Below, piece by piece: positions 1-11,600 of a stretch of 64,000 nucleotides of DNA. Positions within the stretch are counted from its first letter, which is position 1. Each line of letters starts with the position of its first letter. The DNA comes from Solenopsis invicta (Eukaryota; Arthropoda; Insecta; Hymenoptera; Formicidae), in contig NC_052672.1 of assembly GCF_016802725.1 (NCBI RefSeq), forward strand, positions 7,717,685 through 7,781,684, in the 5' to 3' direction. Under the pieces are notes generated by a model that did not search any database, was not told the DNA's origin, and saw nothing but the letters and a program-made list of their open reading frames with translations. The position numbers and the translations under genes were made by a program.

Positions 1-490
1 TCGATTGCCCGGGGCTCATTTACTAATGAGCACGGCCCTATAACGTCCGCGAGAGTAATGTGACTTCTTTCCCAACGCCGACAGCCGCAGCCGGGCCCGT
101 ACACGCTACAACGACGCGCGCGATTTACGGATGCGTCCGTCGAAAAAGCCTGACGATCGTAGCGCGAGCGTCAGTCGACGCGACCCGAATGAGCGTAACA
201 TATCGTCTACAAAGGCACTAATAATGACGGATTAAGGAATAAGTATTAGACATAGGTTGCAGGATTAAGGTCTTCTTACGCTTGAGTGTCTATAAAGATT
301 ATAATGAGCCAATTGCGCGCGTTTTCGTGTCATTACTGAGCTCTCATTGGCCGAGAGTAAGAGAATAGATCGTAGGAAATGGATTTCAACCACTTCGCTT
401 ACTTACTCTACGCTTAATCCGACGTTACAGCTTCATTCATTACTACTATTGCCACTGATGTGTAGACGACATGTCTCTACGCATGCCTTG
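1..490. other. Unassigned sequence, GC-rich then mixed
   Basis: The first ~240 bases are CpG-rich and the rest is AT-richer. No open frame of note, RNA gene or simple repeat is visible. Around 236-275 the sequence resembles the inverted-repeat arms of the MITE family at 491-1925 (GGAATA...GTATTAGA...ATTAAGG), so it may be a decayed third copy. That resemblance is weak. Confidence 0.4.
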
Positions 491-700
491 CGCACAATAG
501 AGGAATATTAGATATTGGGAATAGGAATTAAAATTTTTGAATCAGTTTTCTCAACAGTGTAGATAAATAATAAGTTATGTATCTCGTACGACACATTTAT
601 GCCTTACGACTTATTCGAGTCTATTGTGCGTTATGTTTAATATTCATTAAGAAAACTGGTAAAATTTTAATTCCTATTTTCAGTATTTCTTTATTTTGCG
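491..700. mobile_element. Short TIR element (MITE), family 1 copy 1
   Basis: The left arm (about 498-555) contains AATAGGAATTAAAATTTTTG followed by CAGTTTTCTC. The right arm (about 641-695) is its imperfect reverse complement (GAAAACTGGTAAAATTTTAA then TTCCTATTTT). The middle is about 85 bases and non-coding. There is no transposase, so it would be a non-autonomous element. The same arms flank the element that begins about 20 bases downstream. Confidence 0.6.
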
Positions 701-720
701 CAGGGCCTAAGACACTACGC

Positions 721-1925
721 AGAATAATGGAATATTAAGTATTAGAAATAAGAATTAAGGTTTTAGAATTAGTTTCCTCAATAAATACTGCACTGTGAAA
801 TAGTAGTGTCGAATCCTATCTAATGTGAATTATTTTTAATTATTCTTATAGGTCGCCATTGCTTATACTTGAGTCATCATTTTAAACTAAAACAATAAGG
901 TTGAGTAAGTTAACTGTAAAAATGTTAAATTTAACTCGATTTATTATTTAGGTGTACATTAAAACGGATACTACTTTGAATTAAGCAATGTAATCACCGA
1001 AATGGGTTGATTAGATAAAGTTGTTTTTTTCTTAAGTACATATTTTGCGTTAATTTAAATGTTGATACAGTTTTAATTTCGATAGCAGTTAAAAATAACA
1101 AAATGTTATTTAACTCAAGAAATTGATTCAAATTTGATTTTTTAATAGTTAACAATAAATAGAGAGATAAATTATAAATTGTGTTGTGTTTCGCATAATG
1201 CATTTGTTTCATATTTTATTAATATCCATTGATGCTACATTCAGTGTTTGCCGTTATCTAGATAAAGAAACAGCTTCTTATTTTTGTCTGAATGATTTTA
1301 ATATGTATTATCTTTATTTTAAGTAAAAAAGTATTACCCTTCTTAAATTATCTAAGATAAACAATAATTAATTTTTTAAAGTGATAACAAGATTGCGTTT
1401 CGAAATTAACTGCCAATACTAAAAATCTATAATATACGTAACGAGAAGTGTAAATTTTTAGTACTGGTAATGTCCATTGTAACGCAGCCTAGATTTTTCC
1501 GCTCAGTAGTAGTGCAATAAAAATTGCTTCAAAACTATTCAAAAATTTTTAGATAGAATTTTATCAATTATTATATCATGTAAGTTACATAGTCCTTCTA
1601 TTTTTAACTTTGATTTTTATTGATTCAAAGAAAAATATTTTCCATAAGAAAGATCTTTTGACAAATATTTTTTGTTACATTATTTGTAGAAGAATAAATA
1701 TTTAGAAATAAAAATCTGAACAAATTATTCTCGTATCCTAAATTGTTTTACCCAATAGTAATATTATCTAAAATTTATCTAGATAAAACCATATATAATT
1801 TTACCTTTTATTTAGATAAATATAAGTTCTCTAAGCGCAACATTGGACATTCAATATTCATTGAGGAAACTGATTCTAAAATTTTAATTCTTATTTCTAA
1901 TATTTAATATATTTCTCCATTATTT
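721..1925. mobile_element. TIR element, family 1 copy 2 (about 1.2 kb)
   Basis: The left arm (721-787: GGAATATTAAGTATTAGAAA, ..TTTTAGAATTAGTTTCCTCA) pairs with the right arm (about 1853-1925: TTGAGGAAACTGATTCTAAA .. TTATTTCTAATATTTAATAT). Both resemble the arms of the 491-700 element. The interior is AT-rich and has no transposase frame. A block at 1252-1838 is a separate dispersed repeat also found at 7055-7765, so the element is either composite or hosts a nested insertion. Confidence 0.6.
1252..1838 (+). repeat. Dispersed repeat A, copy 1
   Basis: This segment aligns in the same orientation with 7055-7765. Shared landmarks in order are CTTATTTTTGTCT, TTGCGTTTCGAAATT, CAGTAGTAGTG, AAAATTGC.TCAAAA, TTTAACTTTGATTTTT.TATTGATTCAAA and TTATCTAGATAAAACCATAT. 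The palindrome TTATCTAGATAA lies at both ends of this copy, suggesting terminal inverted repeats. No coding frame is shared between copies, so it is probably a non-autonomous DNA element. Family unknown. Confidence 0.65.
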
Positions 1926-2395
1926 CACCAATTTCACAATGCTCCTTTGTATGACGAATTTCATTAAATTTGATTAAATTCTGTTAAAGATATCCCGTTA
2001 GAGATAATTCACAATTCTGACAAAACGTGGAAACTTCGCGACATTATATGTGTATAAATGCGTGCGTGTGTTACAACAAAGTTACGAATAAAAATGTTAA
2101 AAAGTATTAGAGATTAAAGACAGGAAAAACATTTTATCTTTCTAAATACCTTGCTTTTAACTACAACAGCTGTACGATAATTCGAGGCTTTGTTACTACG
2201 TTATACGTAATTACCAATTAATAACAAAAATGAAAGTTTAATTAGATCATTAGTGGATATTGAAATTACGATGCGATAAGCAAAATTGTGAAATGTTGGA
2301 CCGGGTTATTAAATTTAAATTAAATAGACAACACAAAGGATCGGAACGTCAAAAATAATTAGATGAAAATCAAGTAGAAATTCGCATGACTCATT
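1926..2395. other. AT-rich sequence without recognised features
   Basis: AT-rich sequence with no long open frame, simple repeat or convincing inverted repeat. Nothing is annotated here. Confidence 0.5.
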
Positions 2396-3815
2396 AATGC
2401 GCGGATATTTGAGTGTTCGTACAACGGTTGTATCTCAACCGGAACATCCCTCTAACAGTTCCCCCCCCTCTCCTCGAACTGCGACCCCGAGCTTGGCTCC
2501 CTCATCGTTGTTCGATTCGTCACGAGAGAGGAACGTAAGCCGGATGAGTCAGGGGTGTATGCCACACAAGGTATTCAATCTGCTTCTTTCTCTTTCGATT
2601 CTCGTTTTATCTTTTTTTATTTTCCGTATAATCTTCCTCGACGTCGAGCAGACATGCACGGCGCTCGTAAAGTTCCGAGGGAGCACTCGGACGATAAAAG
2701 GGCGAGTCCGGGTGTTCGGAAGACGGACGTGTGTGGGAATTAAGAATGTGCGGCGAATGACGGATCGAAACGTGATATGTGATAACTGCAGATGAATTTG
2801 GGCCACTGTCAATTTCCGAGGGAGATAAATGTATAGTTTGCACGAACGATTAAGCGCCGCGTCGCGCCGGTGGAAATGCTTTTTGCTGGTAAACGTGTGC
2901 TCCAATTTATATAAATTATATTATATATTACAAATTAATTATGTAATATTATGAAACGTTTTGCAAAAAGAGATATGAAAAAGTATCGATCACTGAGCGA
3001 CATAATTGAATGTTTGTGGCGTTTTCCACTTTTTTTTATGTCAATTCAAATTTATACAGATTATTCGGATTTAAAGTAGTGACTTTAAACCGTTCTATTC
3101 CATCAGTAAATTCACACATTCACACGTTGTTCTCATCGGAATATTAAAACTAATTAATAATTTTTATCAACAATTATTTTACTTTTCCCACATTTAAATT
3201 TAGGGTATTTATATGCAACAATTTTTAAGTTTTGACTACATGTTTGTCTTAAATTTTTCGTCTATTTATAACTAGCGTAACACTAAGGATGATCAAAAGC
3301 AAAAATCAAAACGTTTGTTATATTGTATTGAGGAGAAGATGGTATAATGGACCAGTAGTTATTACAGCGACTAGTATTATTTCCATTATTAGGTAACGAA
3401 TTCTATTTATGGGAGTATTTGTTTAGCTTGTCACTATATATAGATGGTATTGTGCCAATACACAATGGCCAACATTTGATATAAGTCATTTCTACTTTCG
3501 AGCATTCTGAAACTTTTTCAAAGTATATTTTAACATTTAATTATGCATACTTTCTCATTGATTTTAAACAGAAGCGTATTAGCTAAACTAATATATAAAC
3601 ACTCAAGTGTTTTTTTGTTGTTACTTAACTCTTTATTTGGCTGTACATATTTAAGGTTATCCAAAGTTATATAATAACATGGGATTTTGCTAATATGAGC
3701 CCTTTATGTTAATATGGACCCTCCCATATCAAAGTAGTTAGTCGACAAGTTGATTATAGTTTTAATGGTAATCATGTATTACATGTATTATAGATTTTCA
3801 GTATTGCAGTCTATC
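2396..3815. other. Unassigned; short GC-rich patch with overlapping small frames
   Basis: 2396-2900 is richer in GC and holds overlapping open frames on both strands (118-132 codons). None shows a recognisable domain, the plus frame is serine/proline/arginine-rich, and the frames shadow each other, so I call no gene. 2900-3815 is AT-rich and featureless by eye. Confidence 0.45.
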
Positions 3816-3817
3816 CA

Positions 3818-4880
3818 TACAGCACAGAATGTTGAGAGAACATTATTGAGATATTGCAATGCGGAATATTAAAGTAAATGTTTTTCAATGTTGAATCTAT
3901 ATTGATTGTTAATGTTGCTCCAACGTTGAAACAATATTGAGCAAATTATTATCGATATCTCCTTTATTAAAAAAAAAAAATTAACAAAAATAGAAGGTTG
4001 TGTAAATTGGATTAAATTTGGTACATGCATATGTAATAAATGATATAATAGAATTATAAGATTTATAGATATATAGATAGAATTATAAAAAACTTATAAT
4101 TTTTAATAAAAAGTAATATACAAATTTAATTTGTTAATAAAAGCAAACCTAATTACATAACGCGATTCGTAATTTTGTGGAGATTTAAAATTACATTTAT
4201 ATTAATAAAAAAATTAAATAAAATAAATGTCTAAAGTTCCTTAAATTGTCGGAAAAAGAATTTAAAAGAATAATTTTTTAATTAAAAATTGTTTCGATAT
4301 TCTAAAATATACTTTTACCTATAATATATATACATATATAAACATAGGATCACTGCACCAGTCGCTAAACAATCACCAGTAAATGACTATGTTTAGAAAA
4401 GTATTAATATAATAAGACTTTGAAATAATAAATTGCGAATTAATTGTATTTTTTATGATCTAATTTTCACAAACATTTTATTAAAATATTATTTTTTATT
4501 TAAAAATGTAATTATGCTAAAATTTCAGTTATATGTTTATTGACTAGTTAAATTTTTTATTTGTTTATTGACTGGTAAAAAATCAATATTATTTTTTAAA
4601 TTTAGATTTTTTTCAATAATTTAAAAACTAATTTTACATTTTGTTCCATTTTTTTAAATCTAAAATGTACATAATGTGCATGAAATCTATATTGCCTGTA
4701 CGTTGAATGAATATGGAATCAATATTAAATTCCAATATCTGTAAGACATAGATTCAATAGTCATTGAACGTTTCTGTGATGTCTTCAATGTTGAATCTAC
4801 ATTTTGCAATGTTGCTACAACAATTCGCAATCTTGTAATTCAATATTGTTGAGATGTCGATTTAACATTAGTGTACTGTA
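3818..4880. mobile_element. TIR element, GTTGC-word family (about 1.06 kb)
   Basis: The left end TACAGCACAGAATGTTGA pairs imperfectly with the right end, whose reverse complement starts TACAGTACACTAATGTTAA. Inside, about 3885-3945 and 4785-4845 are direct near-copies sharing CAATGTTGAATCTA, then AATGTTGCT and CAAC. The middle is AT-rich and non-coding. The ends and the repeated AATGTTGCTGCAAC-like words resemble the compact palindromic element at 13991-14219, so the two probably belong to one group. Confidence 0.5.
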
Positions 4881-5300
4881 AGAACTATATACGAAAAGCT
4901 TATGTACATACATTTGCATATCTATGTTCTAATATTTTCTCTTTGAGTAAATATGTAATTTTATGCAAAACACTGTATTTTAAAAATTAAAATTAATTTT
5001 TCAAATTTATTCTTGTGGTAAGCTATAATACCACCCCTCTTCCTTTCCGATACATAGTGCCATTATTTATACATAGTGCCATTATTTATAAATGCATTTT
5101 TATAAATAATATTCAATATAATAAATATGTCAATAACTTTTGACTCTAAAATCTATTGAGGAGCAGTTTCGTGAATACAATCGTCCAATTTTTAATTTAA
5201 AATATTAATTATTAACAAAATTATTGTATAAAATGTAAATGGGTAAATGAGTTGTGCCGTAATATCACCTTCTTCTCTGTAAATACATTATGAATATTAT
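4881..5300. other. AT-rich sequence with a 19-bp tandem duplication
   Basis: AT-rich and non-coding. At 5052-5089 the word ACATAGTGCCATTATTTAT is present twice in direct tandem without mismatch, a recent slippage-type duplication. Nothing else is seen. Confidence 0.6.
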
Positions 5301-6005
5301 GTAAACTTGCATTAAGATCTTGTGTGCGGCTCTCTTAGCTCCTTGATTTGAATTATTAATTTAATTCCTCGGAATCCTGTGTATATTTCAAGTAGTGATT
5401 TAACGGAAGTTACGTAAATTTGAGAATTCTGAGAACGTGGAATTTCAAGAGCGTAAATTAGGAGAGTCTTATCCCGCACTCAGAGTGTAACATCCCACTT
5501 GTCGTGTCTCGAAGTGCGTGCAAGTTCTTCGATCGAGATAATAACCGCGCATTATGTCGTGCGCCTTCCAATTAATATCACTTTACGCTAGCTTAGCGCC
5601 GGGTAAATAATCGCGATCTAGTGGACGCTTAATTACCGTCTTAGCCATCTAAGACAGTCTAGAACGATGACGTGGCGCAAAGGCAGCAGCGAGATTTACT
5701 TTCGATAAAAATCTTTAATAAGCGAAAATTTGATTGCAGCGAACCGCATTTCTCATTCCTGCCAGTAAAATATCTGGAGCTCTGAACTAATAGGATAGAG
5801 ATAGACGCTTCCGTCTTACGCGATTATGCAATTTGTACCTTCCTTCCTCTCCTTCGCCACCTCCTTCCACCCGTGATGGTGAAAGGGGCTGGCCGCAGAT
5901 ATAGGGACTTAATGGTTGAAATTTAGAGCGGTTTAAGTGGCATATGGTGGCATTTTAATTGACAGTCTGGTTAGGTCATCGCGGCCTGAATCGTAACACA
6001 TGGGC
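5301..6005. other. Mixed-composition sequence leading into CpG-rich block
   Basis: GC content rises toward 6 kb. No open frame or repeat is supported. The stretch around 5880-5990 has mixed AT and GC words (for example TTTTAATTGACAG) of the kind seen in non-coding regulatory DNA, but this is only an impression. Confidence 0.3.
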
Positions 6006-6990
6006 GAACGAATGGACGGCCAGACAAGAGCGCGGAGAGGATGGAGGAGGAGAGGCTAAGCACCACGTGGGGAACACTTCATGAGAACCGGAGCGCGCCA
6101 GGGCCGTGCGAGTAGCTCGATAAAAAACGTCCCTGTCACCGCGCTCTCTTTAGAGACACTCCGAGAGTCCGGCCAATCCGGTATTCTCGGTTAAATTGCG
6201 AGTGTGCCAAGCTGAAACGAAGTTCTCCGCGAAACGGAGTTCAAGAGACTCCGCTTAATTTAACTGCGTGGTAATTTTCGGAAGAGAGATAATTATCGTG
6301 TAACAGCAAACTTATTTAAAACTATAGCGTCAGCGCTCAGGCGCACGATTTCCCGACAAATTGTATTGTTGTATCTCCGTCAGTTTGCAGCCAGTTTTAC
6401 TTCTTGCAGTTCAGTTGCCGCGGAGTTAATCGCTCGGTTTGAAACGCAAATTGCCGAAAGTGCGAGTAGCTCGACTTTATCTATCCGCGAGTGCGTGTCT
6501 CGTTTTATCATCGTTCACCCCGTCCCGTCGCGGCGTCGTCTCGCTCTTTGTTCGCGAGTAATGCGGAATATATCGCACTCACCGACTCGCATGATCCGCA
6601 ACACGCCCAGGAATTCGGAAGGTAGCCAAGCGATCCATTTCAGAGTGACACGTTGCAGGTCGCACGTTGCACTCGGACGATTACGAGTCGCTCGTCGCGG
6701 CTTATCTCGTCGCGCACTTGTATCAGTTCGTATCGGCCGGGAGAACGGTCCTTGCTACACGATGAGAGAAACGAACGGATGCGCGGACTGAGTGCAACTG
6801 AACGGAGAAGCGGCTCGCTTTTCGCGACGCTCTCGGACGTCGAAGGCGTCCGAGCGCCGTCGGCGACGACCGAGCTCGAAAGGCGGACGAAGCGCAGAAA
6901 TCGGAGCACTATACGGAGCTAGCGCATCGACAAATAGTGCTTTCCTCACTGAGGGAAAGGTTTCCAGATTCGATTCTGTGTCAGTCGGGC
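6006..6990 (+). promoter_or_regulatory. CpG-rich block, possible promoter region
   Basis: About 1 kb rich in CpG and GC compared with the AT-rich flanks. On the plus strand it has initiator-like TCAGTT words at 6380 and 6411, with a DPE-like AGTTC 26 bases after the first initiator A, one base off the usual spacing. A TATTTAAA lies at 6313-6320. No good splice donor or coding exon follows, and the open frames here (up to 141 codons) are arginine/serine-rich and overlap on both strands. Promoter function is inferred from composition and weak motifs only. Confidence 0.25.
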
Positions 6991-7054
6991 ATGGCCACAA
7001 ATAGAGAAATTCGTTTAATGATAATAAGCAGCGTTTTCCTATCTATATAACATT

Positions 7055-7765
7055 ATTTAGATAATCATCTAGATGAAGAAAGAGTTTCATCTTATTTTTG
7101 TCTAAAATATTATAATGTATATTACTTTCATCATTACCTTAAAGATTAATGAATTTTAGATAATTACCTTATTTTAGATAAAAGTAGGACTATCTTTATC
7201 AAATTATCAAAAATAATGTGACCAATAACGAAAATGAACTATTGACTTTAGCATCAGGTTACCATTTATCCTAACAGGAGAATTTTTCAAAATGACAACA
7301 GAGTTGCGTTTCGAAATTTAATATTGAAAATTTATAGTATGTAACGCGAATTACAACTTTTTAATACTAGCAGGTGTATAGCGGAAAGATCGCATAGATC
7401 AGTAGTAGTGTAATATAAAAATTGCCTCAAAATTATAAATTAAAAAATTTTTAATTATCATGAATCTCGTTAGTCATATTTAATGTGAGTCATATATTTC
7501 TTCTATTATTTAACTTTGATTTTTTTTTATATTGATTCAAATCTAAACAGGAATATTTTTTATCAGATTAAATTATTGTATTTATAAAGAACTTTTATTT
7601 TTAAAAAATAAAAATTTAGACAAAAATATAAACATATCGCTTCCATATTCTAAATTTTTTTGCCCAACAGCGATATTATCTAAAAATTATCTAGATAAAA
7701 CCATATATAATCTTATTTTTTATTTTTATAAATTAAATCTTTATCTTATCTAAGATATATTTACA
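7055..7765 (+). repeat. Dispersed repeat A, copy 2
   Basis: Same-orientation relative of 1252-1838, with the same order of landmarks: TCTTATTTTTGTCT, GAGTTGCGTTTCGAAATT, CAGTAGTAGTGTAAT, ATTGCCTCAAAA, TTTAACTTTGATTTTTTTT and TTATCTAGATAAAACCATAT. Small insertions distinguish it from copy 1. It lacks the family 1 inverted arms that flank copy 1, so those arms are not part of this repeat. Non-coding. Confidence 0.65.
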
Positions 7766-7944
7766 TGTAATATATCTTATTTTTAGCAACATAGTTTTTA
7801 ATTAATCTAAATTCAACAGTGATAATAAGCAATAATAACGGAGCTTTTCGCAGCCTTTCCACTTTTAATTTTTTATTTTCTAAGAAGTAAAGTTTAAATT
7901 GAAAATTTTAAGGTTTTAAGTTTGTTTTATGAAACTCCAACTTG

Positions 7945-9212
7945 TAAGGGAGTAGTTTGATCTAGAGCGCGAAAAAATGACCTATTTTTGAAAACTTTTT
8001 TTAATGAAAACTGCTGCACATATTCTTCTACACTTTTACACATTTGCTTGTAATATTTAATAAATATCTGCAAATCTTCATATGGCTAAATGTTTGTTAG
8101 TTTTTGTGTTATTTAACCCTTAGACATAGCAGATCCGGCAACAACTGTAAATACAGTGCATGAGAGACCCATCCAACTTTGAAAAGTCGTAACTTTGATT
8201 TTAATCAATATTTTTCAATAAACTTTTTTTTCTAAATGACAGTTTATAATCTCAGAAATGTAACTAAATAAATAGCACTGCCGAAAAATAATCTGTTGTG
8301 ATTATGTTTAGGATAAACCGTGAAAATAAAAAAATTGTGAAAAATCCATTTTATAATTAAATTATATCTTCGCAACAGAGAACTTTTAAGATCTTTATAA
8401 TACCGTATTTTAAAGCTAAAGAGTGATACTTTTTAAAAAAATTATGGCATTATTATTCTTTTTAAAAGTATATTTATGTAACAAGGAAATTGTAACAAAA
8501 AATTTTACTTCCATGTCATTTGAATTCTAGTTGAGCATTGAAGCTGATCAACGTGGCGATCGATAATGGAGACCTCTAACTTCCATTCTCCCCTAGTCCG
8601 AACCTTCTTTCTTATTCTCTCTTCACACAGTAAGCGATTAAAATTTTGTGGGTTTCTCAGACTTATATATATATATATATGCTCTGTTTAAAGATTAAAT
8701 TTAGAAACAAACTAATTTTTCACAAGTCAGCTAACACGATTTCTCAGAAACTATTGCACACATCGACTTCAATTTTTGCATATATGTAAAATTGATGTCT
8801 GTTTATTGCATGAACTAACATTATGCGATTTATTATTATAAACTATTATTATAAATTAACCTTTTTAAATTCAATCAATTTTATTAATAATTGATATTTT
8901 TGTTTTTTAAAACTGCCTCATTAATAATTTGTAATATTGTTCATCCATCTTAGTTTATGTGACAAATGTAATTTTAAATTTATGCAAAAGTTTAAGTCGG
9001 CTTGAAACACATTTTATTTTTAAATTTATGTAACTTAAGAATTAGTAAATATTTAGTCATATCAAAATTTAAAGATATTCACAAATATGTACTAAATATG
9101 TACGAGTAGTAGTAGATATATGTAAAAACGTAGAAAAATATGTGCAGCAATTTTAATTAAAAAATTCCCAAAAATAGACTAATTTTCATTGGGTTCTAGA
9201 ATATCCCTTTAA
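7945..9212. mobile_element. Long-TIR element (about 1.27 kb)
   Basis: The left arm (7945-8115) and right arm (about 9020-9212) are imperfect reverse complements over roughly 170 bases. Shared words are CTGCTGCACATATTCTTCTA (left) against the reverse complement of TAGAAAAATATGTGCAGCAA (right), CTATTTTTG, and GGCTAAATGTTTGTTAG against the reverse complement of CTAATTC..TTTAGTCATAT. No transposase frame lies between them. The central block 8330-8650 is shared with 62727-63080 in opposite orientation. A short (TA)n tract lies at 8664-8681. Confidence 0.6.
8330..8660 (-). repeat. Dispersed repeat B, copy 1 (core of the long-TIR element)
   Basis: Reverse-complement relative of 62727-63080. On the minus strand both read GATCAGCTTCAA or TATCAGCTTCAA, CAACTAGAA, GGAAGTAAAA, TCCTTGTTACATAA, AGTATCACTCTTTAGCTTTAAAAT and TATTATAAA in the same order, preceded by a GTTCGGA...GAAGTTAGA.GTCTC segment. 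No reading frame is conserved. It could be the body of a mobile element whose ends differ, or an older duplicated segment. Function unknown. Confidence 0.6.
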
Positions 9213-9826
9213 TCAAATTTTAAACATAATTTATAAAAGGAATTTATATAAACGGATTGAAAAAATTATACTGAATTGTAATGCAGATGTTAATTGAAAT
9301 TGTTGTGCAAAACTTTCAAATTTCAGATCTGTATTAACTTTTCAAGCTGTTATTGAAATAAGATATTAATGATAATGCCGTTATATATGAGATTTTTTTC
9401 TTAGATATGATATCATCGATACATTGCATGCCGTGCAACCCGCAATTACTTGTTTGATGTACGATCGCAGGGGTAAAATAAATTTGGGTCCAGCCCCTTG
9501 CTTTGTTCGGGCACTCGAAGCTTATTTACGAAACTATCGCAGCTGCACTGCGCATAGATCGATTTTCAGTTGTATTATTATTTCTTGCACGCATCAGAAC
9601 TCGCTTTTACGACGAAAAGCTCTCAACAAGTAAAAATCCGTACCAAATGGTTTTTAATTTATAGAAAAATGTTATGGCTTTCTTAATTGCATTTTCAAGC
9701 GTACTGTTTTAAATAAAACTATTTTTAATTTGATAAAAATTTGCATATGTTTATAATTCAGATTTATAAATTACAAAAAAAATATTCACGTTTTATAATA
9801 AAATTTGTAATACAATCACAAATATG
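9213..9826. other. Unassigned AT-rich sequence
   Basis: No supported feature. A 69-codon plus-strand frame near 9424 has no recognisable domain and is within chance length. Confidence 0.45.
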
Positions 9827-10272
9827 CACTGTAAAAAATTACATGTAATTTTGGAACCTACTAGGTTTACACACTTCAAAAGTTACAGTTTATAAAAAAA
9901 GTTACTAGTCTTTAGTTAAACAATAATTAAATAATTTGTAAAATTTAAAATTGAAATTAAATTATAGAAATATTTGTATAATAAATCGTCAACAAATTGC
10001 ATGAATTACGGTGTGCAGAAATTGTCTTTAAACTATGTTATCGAAAAACGCAAATACAAAAGGTAAAAATGCAAATATGTATGATATTAACATTATGTTA
10101 TAAAATATTACGAAAATTTGTGCATTTATATAAAAACTACAAAAGATACTATTATTATAATAATTGTGCCGCAAAGATAAAGACGTATTTGCACAATTAA
10201 AATAACAACGCATGAAATTTTATATATTTCCATTATAAATTGTGTAAATTTACATACTTCTTTTTTACAGTG
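9827..10272. mobile_element. MITE with CACTGTAAAAAA termini (446 bp)
   Basis: The left end CACTGTAAAAAATTACATG is matched by the right end, whose reverse complement reads CACTGTAAAAAAGAAGTATG. The interior is AT-rich. A 67-codon frame inside it is not a gene. The right-end sequence strongly resembles the last ~40 bases before 63965, so at least two members of this family are in the window. Confidence 0.65.
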
Positions 10273-11600
10273 TGCAGTAAATTATTAATAATAAACATCA
10301 ATATTCTGCATTCAATTCTATCGTTAATTTGAATCGCCTATTTTGGGTGCTGCTGACAATCCTGCGGAGATTAACACGAGATTGTCTTCGAGATCATATC
10401 ATGTGCTATGGCTTTGCAACCGTGGAAGCTCATCTCATAAAACGTCGCTTTGATCACGTCGCGTGCTGAAGATGACCTTTGTGGTGGCAGGAATCTCTTT
10501 CTCGAAATTCCAGTCGATGAACTTAATTATTAGCGTGAGTCAGTTGAGTGCGTGGGACGCCTCCTCTGCCTTGTTTCGCTGCACGGAACTCCCGATGCTT
10601 CACGTCGATTCGTAAATGTTTGTACGCGTCTCTCGTAACTTCGCGGGCTCAGCGCGGCGGGGTCAAACGGGGTCGAGCGAGCAAAGCTCGTAGCAAACCC
10701 ATTAGTCAGCGAAGAGGAGCTGATTCGTCGCCCCATCGTTCTCTCTGACGAAACTCGTCCCGAAACAGACCGGTCTGGCCTTTATTCCGCGGTGAAAAAT
10801 TGTTTTTCCGTCAAATTCGCGTAATAAATGTCACGATGCATCTGCCCTGCGTTTCTATTTTTATTTCTCAAGACACATAGGATCAACTTTACCAAGTAGA
10901 ACCAGAAATTCATAACGAGAAAGAATCAAAAATGTATTATATGATTTGCAGAATTATCATTTTACCCCAACATACAAAATAGCGGGAATTTTTGTATAAA
11001 AAAGTAGGGGTAGGGGGAGGACGAGAAAGAGAGAAAGAATAAAAAAAAATAATTTTTGAGAAAAAAACTTTTTTCTAAAAACATTTCTGCTTCTTTTAAT
11101 CGTTCGCAGTGAATTTTTGGTGTACGCGCAATCAGTCGTAGCCATTTTTTTTCGTTGTTTGTACATGATTCCATAGTTGTTGATGGTAGAATGCTCTCTC
11201 GTTCGCATTGTTATTTATCTGTCAAAACGAATAACATATGCGTTTCGTATACAAAAAGTAACCATAACTGACTGCAGAAATTTTTATTTTGTATTATTTT
11301 TTTTTGAAGAATAAACTTTACGTGTAGAACTTTACGTGCCTTCTAAAATCTCTGTCTTAGATTCCGACCTTTAAACCATCCAGAGTTTTTTCTAGGTTAC
11401 GACACTGTTCTTAAAATCAATTAACGACAGAATCATGTTGTAAATTGTAAGAAATCAAAATCTAATAAATTTTATTCGTGATTATAGAATCGTGACATAT
11501 TAATTTTGTTTAAAGATAAAGTTCTATTTCGCGGAAAATTTTAGATATTGTTGATCATACGTGAATGTTTAGATAAAAATCTCAGCAAAAGGGAAAGATA
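10273..11600. other. Unassigned sequence
   Basis: 10330-10800 has moderate GC and small overlapping frames on both strands without recognisable motifs. 10800-11600 is AT-rich, with a short purine run at 11008-11050. No repeat or RNA gene is supported. Confidence 0.4.
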
